A model generated the notes under the pieces. That model was not told where the DNA came from. It was given only the letters and a program-made list of their open reading frames with translations, and made no database searches. 31,205 bases of DNA from JAADDV01 sp964582875 (GTDB taxonomy: Bacteria; Aquificota; Aquificia; Aquificales; Hydrogenothermaceae): NCBI GenBank assembly GCA_964582875.1, contig CAZOTZ010000006.1, positions 1 to 31,205 of the forward strand. Direction: 5' to 3'. Below are positions 16,830 to 23,131 of this stretch, in pieces. The position numbers and the translations under genes are program-made. How positions within the stretch are numbered: position 1 is the first letter of the stretch; every line of letters starts with the position of its first letter.

Positions 16830-17984
16830 ATGAAACTAACTGGTAAACCTGAGCTCATAAAAGTTATTAAAGACAGAATTAAAAATGAAGGCAAAATTTC
16901 TTTTAGAGATTTTATGGATATGGCTCTTTACTATCCTGAGCTTGGATACTATACATCCCCAAAAGAAAAAATCGGAGGATTTGGAGATTTTTTTACAGCC
17001 TCAGAGCTTGATAAAGCTTTTGGTGAACTCCTTGGAAAACAGTTTGTTGAAATATACGAAAAGTTAAACGTTAAGCCTTTTCAAATAGTTGAAATAGGTG
17101 CAGGAAAAGGATTACTTGCCCATGACATTTTGAAATTTTTAAAAGAAAACTATCCTGATGTTTACAAAAACTCCCAGTACATCCTTATAGAAAAATCCCC
17201 CTACCATATAAAAATCCAAAAAGAGATACTTAAAGATTTTGAAATAGTTAAATGGGTTCAGGACATAATAGACTTTGAAGACAGTAGCATACAGGGGATA
17301 GTTTTCTCAAATGAACTTTTTGACAGTTTTCCTGTTCATCTTATAAGAAAAATAAATGGAAAAATATACGAAGTTTTTATAAGTGTTAATGAAAAAGATG
17401 AAGTAGAAGAAGTACTTGTTGAAGCAGGAGAAGATATAAAAAGGTATATAAAAGAACTTAACATAAACATTCCTGAAGGAATGCAGACAGAAATAAACCT
17501 TGATGCAAAAGATTACATACAGAAAATAGGCAAAAAACTAAAAAAAGGATACGTAATAACAATAGATTATGGATACCCATCAGCAGAGCTTTATAAGTAC
17601 TACAGAATGAGAGGAACCCTCCTGTGTTATTACAAACATAAGTACTCTGAAAATTTCTACGAAAATGTAGGTTTACAGGATATAACTTCCCATGTTAACT
17701 TTTCTGCCCTTGCTTATTACGGAAAGATTGCAGGTCTTGAAACGACAGGTTTCACAGACCAGGCTCACTTTTTAACAAACCTTGGGCTTATGGATATATT
17801 TGCAGCTTTACAGGAAAAAGGAGATTTAGAGTCCTATGAGAGGTTAAACAGACTTAAAACCCTTGTCCTTCCAAAAGGTATGGGAGAAAAATTTAAAGTT
17901 CTGGTACAACATAAAAATGTAGAAAATCCAAATATAAAAGGTCTTGAAATTCTTCCTTATCAAAACGAAAGATACGTATTATAA
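16830..17984 (+). CDS. MidA/NDUFAF7-type SAM-dependent methyltransferase
   Basis: The 384-residue protein matches the DUF185/MidA family. Landmarks are YYPELGYYTSPKEKIGGFGDFFTASELD (about 34-61), motif I VEIGAGKG (about 87-94) and the late family motif ITIDYGYPSAELY with RMRGTLLCYYKH (about 245-275), then DITSHVNFSAL. The eukaryotic homologue NDUFAF7 dimethylates an arginine of a respiratory complex I subunit. The target in bacteria is not known from this sequence, and no complex I gene is nearby. The start at 16830 has a GGAG about 11 bases upstream, slightly far but acceptable. It is followed 17 bases later by a small membrane protein gene. Confidence 0.9.
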   Translation: MKLTGKPELIKVIKDRIKNEGKISFRDFMDMALYYPELGYYTSPKEKIGGFGDFFTASELDKAFGELLGKQFVEIYEKLNVKPFQIVEIGAGKGLLAHDILKFLKENYPDVYKNSQYILIEKSPYHIKIQKEILKDFEIVKWVQDIIDFEDSSIQGIVFSNELFDSFPVHLIRKINGKIYEVFISVNEKDEVEEVLVEAGEDIKRYIKELNINIPEGMQTEINLDAKDYIQKIGKKLKKGYVITIDYGYPSAELYKYYRMRGTLLCYYKHKYSENFYENVGLQDITSHVNFSALAYYGKIAGLETTGFTDQAHFLTNLGLMDIFAALQEKGDLESYERLNRLKTLVLPKGMGEKFKVLVQHKNVENPNIKGLEILPYQNERYVL

Positions 17985-18001
17985 AAACTGGAAGGGGAAA
18001 A

Positions 18002-18382
18002 ATGGTAGAAGCTTTTATAATATCTGTTGTTATACTGATAACAGGGAGTTTCTCTTTCTGGTATGCCTCAAAACTCGCCCTTTTCAAATGGACATCTTTT
18101 AAGTACTCTTTCTTAGTTACCCTTATAGCTTACGTTTCTATAGGCTTTTCTAAAGCTTTACTACAGATTTCAGGTATATATAAACCCCAACTTGTATGGA
18201 TGCCTGTTTTGATAGGGCTTTTAGTCCAGACTTTAATAGCGAAAGCAGTTTTTAAACAAAACTGGTTTAAAACAACAATAGCAGTTATCACAAGCTTTAT
18301 AGTAACGATTATAATAACTATTCCTATGTTTGTTGTTGCTGGAGGATTATCCACATATATAGGTGGACATTACCAGAAATAA
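18002..18382 (+). CDS. Small four-helix membrane protein, unknown function
   Basis: The 126-residue protein has about four membrane segments (roughly residues 3-25, 36-56, 67-87 and 93-118) and no recognisable motif. The ATG follows a GGAAGGGG purine stretch, which supports the frame. It lies between the midA-type gene and prfB, 17 bases after the former, and is probably co-transcribed with it. I cannot assign a family or function. Confidence 0.75.
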   Translation: MVEAFIISVVILITGSFSFWYASKLALFKWTSFKYSFLVTLIAYVSIGFSKALLQISGIYKPQLVWMPVLIGLLVQTLIAKAVFKQNWFKTTIAVITSFIVTIIITIPMFVVAGGLSTYIGGHYQK

Positions 18383-18436
18383 ATCTTAGTATAGTATTGT
18401 CAAATTTCTTTTTTTACATATTTTTTAGGCAGAAAA

Positions 18437-18458
18437 AAACCTTAAGCGAGGTTTAAGG
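18437..18458 (+). promoter_or_regulatory. Overlapping alternative hairpins covering the prfB ribosome-binding site
   Basis: Two perfect 6-bp inverted repeats share bases: AAACCT/AGGTTT (18437-18442 with 18449-18454) and CCTTAA/TTAAGG (18440-18445 with 18453-18458). They cannot form together. The second one contains the AAGG of the prfB ribosome-binding site just before the ATG at 18461; the first leaves it free. Confidence 0.4.
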
Positions 18459-18460
18459 GA

Positions 18461-19576
18461 ATGATTTTAGAAACTTTAAAAGAAAAACATCAGGAGCTTT
18501 CAAACAAGTTTGAAAATATAAAAGAGATATTGAGACCAGAAAATATAGAAGAAGAGTTAAAAAAACTTGATGAAGAGATGGGGAAACCTGATTTCTGGAA
18601 CGACCAGAAAAAGGCACAGGAAATATCAACAAGAAGAAACGCACTGGCAAACCAGCTTCAGGAAATAAAAGATGTTGAAAAAAGGTTAAAAGATGTAGAA
18701 GAGTATATTGAACTTCTTGGTTTAGAATACGATGAAGAGACAGAAAAAGAGTTAGAGAAAGAGATAAACAGCCTTAACAAAGAGATAAATAGACTTGAAA
18801 CAGCAAGTCTCTTATCTGAAGAGTACGACCAGAAGAATGCAATTGTTACACTTCAGGCAGGTTCCGGTGGAGTTGAAGCCTGTGATTGGACAGAGATGCT
18901 TTTAAGAATGTACTTAAGATGGGCTGAAAAAAACGGATTTAATATAGAAATGGTAGATTATCAACCTGATGATGTTGCAGGTATAAAAAGTGCTACCTTT
19001 ATAGTAAAAGGAGCTTACGCTTATGGCTATCTCAAAGGGGAACAGGGGGTTCACAGACTTGTTAGAATATCCCCATTTGATGCAAACAAAAGAAGACATA
19101 CATCTTTTTCTGCTGTGTCTGTAATTCCTGAGATAGGTGATGAAGTAAAAGTGGAAATAAAAGAAGAAGATTTAAGGATAGATACGTTCAGAGCTTCAGG
19201 AGCAGGTGGACAGCATGTAAACACAACAGATTCAGCTGTTAGAATTGTACATATTCCTACTGGCATCACAGTAACTTGCCAGAGTGAACGTTCCCAGATA
19301 CAAAACAGGGCAAAAGCAATGCAGATGCTTAAAGCAAAACTTTACCAGTATGAGCTTCAAAAGCAAAAAGAAAAACAAAAAGAGCTTGAAGGGGAGAAAA
19401 AAGATATAACATGGGGAAGTCAGATAAGGTCTTACGTATTCCAGCCTTATCAGATGGTTAAAGACCTTAGAACAGGATACGAGACTGGTAACATTCAGGC
19501 TGTAATGGATGGGGAAATTGATGAGTTTATAGAAAGCTACCTTAAATGGAAAGCTTCACAAAAACAAAAAGACTAA
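18461..19576 (+). CDS. prfB: Peptide chain release factor 2
   Basis: The 371-residue class I release factor recognises UAA and UGA stop codons. It carries the RF2-type tripeptide SPF (about 204-206, in RLVRISPFDANKRRHTSF) and the peptidyl-tRNA hydrolysis motif GGQ (about 249-251, in GAGGQHVNTTDSAVRI). The N-terminal coiled-coil domain is continuous from the ATG, so the programmed +1 frameshift with an early UGA found in many bacterial prfB genes is absent. The ribosome-binding site AAGGGA is close to the ATG and lies in a possible hairpin. The 3' end overlaps the end of the convergent hypothetical gene by 4 bases. Confidence 0.97.
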   Translation: MILETLKEKHQELSNKFENIKEILRPENIEEELKKLDEEMGKPDFWNDQKKAQEISTRRNALANQLQEIKDVEKRLKDVEEYIELLGLEYDEETEKELEKEINSLNKEINRLETASLLSEEYDQKNAIVTLQAGSGGVEACDWTEMLLRMYLRWAEKNGFNIEMVDYQPDDVAGIKSATFIVKGAYAYGYLKGEQGVHRLVRISPFDANKRRHTSFSAVSVIPEIGDEVKVEIKEEDLRIDTFRASGAGGQHVNTTDSAVRIVHIPTGITVTCQSERSQIQNRAKAMQMLKAKLYQYELQKQKEKQKELEGEKKDITWGSQIRSYVFQPYQMVKDLRTGYETGNIQAVMDGEIDEFIESYLKWKASQKQKD

Positions 19577-20118
19577 TCTTCAAATATCTTTTTTATCTCT
19601 ATAACCCTTAAATCTGGAAAATTACTTAAAAAGCTGTCTACTTTTTTTGCTTCTTCTCTATAGCTGTTTAAAAATTGTGTATAGAACTCAAAATTCTCAC
19701 TCATTGATTTAAGGATATCAAGATACGTGTTTAGATTTTCAGAAATGTACTTTATGTATTCCTTTTCAATCTCTCTGTTAAAAATATCCCCATAAGTAGC
19801 TTCAAGGTAAAGGTATGCATTCATATAACTTATTTTTCCTGTGTTTATATAATCGTTTTCAGTCAGAGGTCTGTTTTTTCTGTTTACCCATTCCCTAAAA
19901 AAACCAACAAGTAAAAGGGATAAATCTCCTCTTATTTTATTTTTCCTGTATACGTTTGTTTCCTGAACATCAATAAGGTAAAGAGGAAAACCTTTGTAGT
20001 ACAGAGCAAGTACAGAAGATATATAAGATATAATCTCTTCAGGAATATGCAGGTTTGACCTTTCAGAAAAAGAAAAAAGATTTTCATATATTGATTTTTT
20101 AAAAATATCCTTTCCCAT
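19573..20118 (-). CDS. Hypothetical soluble helical protein
   Basis: The 181-residue protein is predicted to be mostly helical and soluble (rich in Ile, Leu, Tyr, Lys and Glu), with no signal peptide, membrane helix, cysteine or recognisable motif. I do not know the family. The gene converges on prfB with a 4-base overlap and no terminator between them. It has its own plausible promoter and a GGGGGAAGAG purine-rich ribosome-binding site before the ATG at 20118. The long clean frame with its own signals supports a real gene. Confidence 0.75.
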   Translation of the reverse strand: MGKDIFKKSIYENLFSFSERSNLHIPEEIISYISSVLALYYKGFPLYLIDVQETNVYRKNKIRGDLSLLLVGFFREWVNRKNRPLTENDYINTGKISYMNAYLYLEATYGDIFNREIEKEYIKYISENLNTYLDILKSMSENFEFYTQFLNSYREEAKKVDSFLSNFPDLRVIEIKKIFED

Positions 20119-20156
20119 TTCTCTTCCCCCAAAGCGCCGTTATGTTTTTTTATTTA

Positions 20157-20184
20157 ATATTAAACTTTTATGAAGGCATTGCAA
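20157..20184 (-). promoter_or_regulatory. Possible promoter of the 181-residue hypothetical gene
   Basis: On the minus strand TTGCAA (20184-20179) and TAATAT (20162-20157) are 16 bases apart, giving a start about 32 bases before the ATG. It sits within an AT-rich palindrome (20153-20164). Confidence 0.4.
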
Positions 20185-20284
20185 ATCAACATGTATAACC
20201 AGTCCCTTTCCCTTTTATTTTTGATTGTTTTAATAGTGTATTAATAATTTGCGTTAGTTATTTTAAAAAAACTTTATATTACAC

Positions 20285-20312
20285 TTTACACATTTTGAAA
20301 GATACATATATT
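20285..20312 (+). promoter_or_regulatory. Possible promoter of the peroxiredoxin gene
   Basis: TTTACA (20285-20290) and TATATT (20307-20312) are 16 bases apart, placing the start about 28 bases before the ATG. The region is AT-rich, so chance matches are easy. I saw no clear PerR- or OxyR-type site. Confidence 0.4.
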
Positions 20313-20346
20313 AATATTTAGATAAACTTAAAAGGAGGTGAAAAAT

Positions 20347-21006
20347 ATGGAGGGCGTCGGAATTCCTACATTAGGAGAAAAATTCCCTGAACTGACAGTT
20401 AAAACAACCCATGGGGTTAAAAAACTCCCTGATGATTACAAAGGAAAATGGTTTGTTTTATTCAGCCATCCTGCTGATTTTACACCAGTTTGTACAACAG
20501 AGTTTATAGCTTTTCAGGAGAAAAAAGAAGAGTTTGATAAACTTAACTGTGAGCTTATAGGTCTTTCTGTAGACCAGGTGTTCTCCCATATAAAATGGAT
20601 TGAATGGATAAAGGAAAATAGGGGAGTTGAAATAACATTTCCTATCATAGCTGATGATATGGGAGAAGTTGCAAGAAAACTTGGAATGATACATGAAAAG
20701 AAAGGAACAAACACTGTAAGAGCTGTATTTATTGTAGATGATAAAGGAATAGTAAGACTTATCCTTTACTATCCACAGGAAGTTGGAAGAAACATTGATG
20801 AAATAGTAAGAGCTGTAAAAGCTCTACAAACATCTGACAGGTACGGTGTAGCAACACCTGCTAACTGGCCAGAAAACCCAGTTCTTAAAGACAGGGTTAT
20901 CGTACCTCCAGCATCAAGTGTTGAAGAAAAAGAAGAAAGACTTGAAAAAGCTAAGAAAGGGGAAATTGAATGTTTTGACTGGTGGTTCTGTCATAAATCC
21001 TTATAA
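20347..21006 (+). CDS. Peroxiredoxin, archaeal-type (Prx6-like), with C-terminal cysteines
   Basis: The 219-residue AhpC/TSA-family peroxidase reduces hydrogen peroxide and organic peroxides in the cytoplasm. The peroxidatic Cys49 is in SHPADFTPVCTTE, and two more cysteines, Cys209 and Cys215, are in the C-terminal CFDWWFCHK. This three-cysteine pattern matches the archaeal thioredoxin peroxidase of Aeropyrum pernix, which has the same spacing. I chose the ATG at 20347, 8 bases after a strong AAAGGAGG; the upstream GTG at 20338 overlaps the ribosome-binding site. The gene stands alone and converges on the aldo/keto reductase through a shared palindromic terminator. Confidence 0.95.
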   Translation: MEGVGIPTLGEKFPELTVKTTHGVKKLPDDYKGKWFVLFSHPADFTPVCTTEFIAFQEKKEEFDKLNCELIGLSVDQVFSHIKWIEWIKENRGVEITFPIIADDMGEVARKLGMIHEKKGTNTVRAVFIVDDKGIVRLILYYPQEVGRNIDEIVRAVKALQTSDRYGVATPANWPENPVLKDRVIVPPASSVEEKEERLEKAKKGEIECFDWWFCHKSL

Positions 21007-21033
21007 AAGGGAAGGTATACCTTCCCTTACCCC
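21007..21033. terminator. Bidirectional palindromic terminator
   Basis: AAGGGAAGGTA followed directly by its reverse complement makes a perfect 22-base palindrome (21007-21028), with CCCCTTTTT after it on the plus strand and TTTTAT after it on the minus strand. It starts immediately after the peroxiredoxin stop, and the aldo/keto reductase stop codon (21027-21029) lies at its edge. Confidence 0.8.
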
Positions 21034-22046
21034 TTTTTATTGAACAGAGATAAAAGCTCTTCCTCTGTTAATTTTTCTTTTTCTTCAATCTCTATATTCT
21101 CAATTAAATGTTCAACTTTACTCATACCTATAAGAACAGTCCCTACCCCAGGAGTACTCCTTACAAACTGGAGTGGAATGTGGGAATATTTTTCAACTTT
21201 GAACCTTTGAAGTACTTCAGGATGAACAGGTCTTATAAGTCTCTTTTGCATTAAAGGAGCACTTATATAAGTGTATATACCAAGAATCTCTGCAGCCTCT
21301 AATGTTGAAACCTTTTTCCCTTCAACACTCTGGTTTTTAAGGTTGAAAGCCTCAAGCATTGCTATATTGTAAGGTAATTGAATAAACCTGAAATGGTGAT
21401 TTTCTCCCCCTACTTCTCTTGCTATATCAAAAATTTCTTTAAGGTTTAAATACTGTTGATGTTCTTCTGGAACACGAAATCCATTCCATGTGGCAAGCCC
21501 GTAAAACCTGAGCTTTCCTTCATTAACCTTTCCTTCAAGTAATCTAAACACTGTCCATATCTTTTTGTAAAACTGCTCCCTATCAAACTTCAAAAGCTGG
21601 TCTTCTGGATTGTGTAAAAAATAAACGTCTATGTAATCTGTGTTAAGATTTTTCAAACTTCTCTCAAAAGCCCAATCTATGTATTTAGGTGTAAGTATAT
21701 TTCCTGTATCTGTAATATCCTTTGGAGAAACAATACCAGTTGAAACAAGTTCCTCTTTAAACCATGTGGTAGCGTCTTTTCCTATGTTGTACGGTACAGC
21801 TACATATCCACCTTTAGTTGAAACAACTACAGACTTCCTTTCTACTTCTGACAAAACCTTTCCTATAACAATCTCACTTCTCATATTCCTGTAGTTTATT
21901 GCTGTATCTACTACATTTATCCCAGACTCTAACCCTTTTTTTATAGTTTCATAATATCCATGGTCTGTTTTATCATCAGGATTCCCAAGATAGGTTCCTA
22001 TTCCTATTTCTGAAAGTCTGTATCCTCTAAACTCTTTATAAATCAT
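21027..22046 (-). CDS. Aldo/keto reductase
   Basis: The 339-residue protein has the AKR (beta/alpha)8 fold with the catalytic tetrad Asp47 (NVVDTAINY), Tyr52, Lys78 (STKGGY) and His145 (VYFLHNPED). It would use NAD(P)H to reduce a carbonyl compound in the cytoplasm; the physiological substrate is unknown. The late IGMSKVEHLIENIE segment resembles the cofactor-binding C-terminal part of the family. The ATG has an AAGGAG site 7 bases upstream. The gene is divergent from the cold-shock gene, with a dyad between them, and converges on the peroxiredoxin gene. A shared stress role is possible but only by proximity. Confidence 0.92.
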   Translation of the reverse strand: MIYKEFRGYRLSEIGIGTYLGNPDDKTDHGYYETIKKGLESGINVVDTAINYRNMRSEIVIGKVLSEVERKSVVVSTKGGYVAVPYNIGKDATTWFKEELVSTGIVSPKDITDTGNILTPKYIDWAFERSLKNLNTDYIDVYFLHNPEDQLLKFDREQFYKKIWTVFRLLEGKVNEGKLRFYGLATWNGFRVPEEHQQYLNLKEIFDIAREVGGENHHFRFIQLPYNIAMLEAFNLKNQSVEGKKVSTLEAAEILGIYTYISAPLMQKRLIRPVHPEVLQRFKVEKYSHIPLQFVRSTPGVGTVLIGMSKVEHLIENIEIEEKEKLTEEELLSLFNKKG

Positions 22047-22111
22047 GCTTTTCTCCTTTTTTTTATAAAAATTCTAACTTTTTAAATCTATATTTTTGTA
22101 TGATATTTTTT

Positions 22112-22134
22112 CTATGCACTATTTAAGTGCATAG
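22112..22134. promoter_or_regulatory. Dyad (9-5-9) between the divergent aldo/keto reductase and csp genes
   Basis: CTATGCACT and AGTGCATAG form a perfect 9-bp inverted repeat around ATTTA, 5 bases before the csp -35 box (centre about -52 from the predicted start). No T-tract follows on either strand, so a regulator-binding site is more likely than a terminator. The binding protein is unknown. Confidence 0.5.
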
Positions 22135-22139
22135 TAGTA

Positions 22140-22168
22140 TTGACAAAACAGCTTATAGGTCTCATACT
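22140..22168 (+). promoter_or_regulatory. Strong sigma-70-type promoter of csp
   Basis: A consensus -35 box TTGACA (22140-22145) and CATACT (22163-22168) are 17 bases apart. The predicted start near 22175 gives a leader of about 122 bases, in line with the long leaders of cold-shock genes. Confidence 0.7.
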
Positions 22169-22177
22169 GTATGCTGT

Positions 22178-22260
22178 AGATAAAGAAGTTTAAAGGTTTC
22201 AGGGCGCCCTGAACGTAAATTCCCTTTAGAGCTCAAGGGAACTTTAGACTCTCTTTATCT
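22178..22260 (+). promoter_or_regulatory. Structured csp leader: predicted three-way-junction RNA
   Basis: Reading by eye, 22178-22195 pairs with 22242-22260 in 18 base pairs, with one G-U pair (190-247) and a single bulged C (22251). It encloses two hairpins: 22198-22213 (TTCAGG/CCTGAA, GCGC tetraloop) and 22220-22241 (TTCCCTT/AAGGGAA, 8-base loop). Only 2 and 6 bases remain unpaired at the junction. The structure begins about 3 bases after the predicted start and ends 20 bases before the GGAGG ribosome-binding site. An alternative 8-bp pairing between 22189-22196 and 22223-22230 could compete, which would suit a temperature switch like the cspA leader. It could also be a separate small RNA. 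Confidence 0.65.
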
Positions 22261-22296
22261 CAGTTAAATTTTAAATTTTTGGAGGTTTTTTTAGTA

Positions 22297-22503
22297 ATGC
22301 GTCTCACAGGTACAGTAAAATGGTTTAACTCAAAGAAAGGTTACGGATTTATCACAAGAGATGATGGTCAAGGTGATGTTTTCGTTCACTTCTCAGCTAT
22401 CCAGGAAAACGGCTTTAAGTCGTTAGAAGAAGGACAGAAAGTTGAGTTTGAAATTGTAAAAGAAGAAAAAGGCGAAAAAGCTCAAAACGTTGTTAAACTT
22501 TAA
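22297..22503 (+). CDS. Cold-shock-domain protein (CspA family)
   Basis: The 68-residue single-domain protein has RNP1 (KGYGFI) and RNP2 (VFVHF) motifs and the usual MRLTGTVKWFNSKKGYGF beginning. It binds single-stranded RNA or DNA and acts as an RNA chaperone. The length is typical. I chose the ATG at 22297, which follows GGAGG at 22281-22285 by 11 bases; a TTG at 22279 overlaps the ribosome-binding site and would add an odd leader. A strong promoter, a long structured leader and a strong terminator make it a single-gene unit, probably highly expressed and controlled after transcription. Confidence 0.96.
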   Translation: MRLTGTVKWFNSKKGYGFITRDDGQGDVFVHFSAIQENGFKSLEEGQKVEFEIVKEEKGEKAQNVVKL

Positions 22504-22516
22504 TAGAAAATAAATC

Positions 22517-22547
22517 AAAAGGGCAGTTTTTACTGCCCTTTTTTTAT
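22517..22547 (+). terminator. Rho-independent terminator after csp
   Basis: AAAAGGGCAGT and ACTGCCCTTTT form an 11-bp stem around a TTTT loop, followed by further T. It lies 13 bases past the csp stop. Confidence 0.93.
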
Positions 22548-22611
22548 CCCTTCACCAAAAATTCATAAAACATTCCTAAAATTTTTCAAAATCTAACTTC
22601 AGGTAAAAACG

Positions 22612-23118
22612 TTGAGAAAAGTACCACTACTTTTTTTATTTTTGCTTTTGTTTTCTGATACATTTGGAAAAACTGCAGTTTATAGAGCTTATTACAGTTT
22701 TTTTCCGATAGGAAAGATAACTTTTAACTGGGATAACGACAGAATTGAAGTGCATGGAGAAGTATACCATTATTTGAAGAGTTTTTATAACTACGATTTT
22801 AAATTTGTTGCACAGGATAATGATTTTTTCCTTTATGAACATGAAAATAGAAAAGTTAGAGTTTATAAAAGGGAAAAACTTTACAAAAAAAAGCCGTGGC
22901 TTCCTCTAATTGTTCAGTTTTTAAAAACAAGAAAAGCTAAAATAAACTCTGATTTCCCTTACAGAGTTAAAAAAGAAGGTAATAAATATATCGTTTATCC
23001 ATTAAAGAGCAAAAAAGTTAAAAAAATAGAAGTTGTTTTTGGTAAAAGTGATTTTCCTGAATACATAAGAATTTATGGAAAACATTACATAAAAATGAAA
23101 AAAATAGAGGAAAGGTAG
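22612..23118 (+). CDS. Exported hypothetical protein (DUF3108-like)
   Basis: The 168-residue protein has a signal peptide (KVPLLFLFLLLFSDTFG, cleavage probably near residue 19) and a small, strand-rich basic domain. The start YRAYYSFFPIGKITFNW resembles the opening strands of DUF3108-type periplasmic proteins, but the similarity is weak and read by eye. It uses a TTG start at 22612 with only AGG upstream; no better in-frame ATG exists before the signal peptide. It follows the csp terminator and converges on gltX, whose stop codon lies in the same short hairpin as its own. The function is unknown. Confidence 0.7.
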   Translation: MRKVPLLFLFLLLFSDTFGKTAVYRAYYSFFPIGKITFNWDNDRIEVHGEVYHYLKSFYNYDFKFVAQDNDFFLYEHENRKVRVYKREKLYKKKPWLPLIVQFLKTRKAKINSDFPYRVKKEGNKYIVYPLKSKKVKKIEVVFGKSDFPEYIRIYGKHYIKMKKIEER

Positions 23119-23131
23119 GCTTAAACCTACC
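23114..23131. terminator. Short convergent hairpin containing both stop codons
   Basis: GGTAGG and CCTACC form a 6-bp stem around CTTAAA. The TAG of the DUF3108-like gene is in one arm and the TAG of gltX is in the other. There is no long T-tract, so termination may be weak. Confidence 0.5.

Noticed and set aside
19240..19290. TGGCA...TTGCC resembling a sigma-54 promoter
   Set aside because: Spacing is wrong for -24/-12 elements and it is inside prfB coding sequence.
20338..20346. GTG start for the peroxiredoxin
   Set aside because: The GTG is part of the AAAGGAGGTG ribosome-binding site itself; the ATG at 20347 is 8 bases downstream of it.
20119..20346. Small RNA or riboswitch between the hypothetical gene and the peroxiredoxin
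   Set aside because: No convincing helices or known riboswitch motifs; only AT-rich promoter-like sequence on both strands.
22112..22134. Dyad read as a terminator of the aldo/keto reductase side
   Set aside because: That gene is transcribed away from the dyad, and neither strand has a T-tract after it.
22279..22296. TTG start for the cold-shock protein
   Set aside because: It overlaps the GGAGG ribosome-binding site and would add six residues before the conserved MRLTGTVKWF start.
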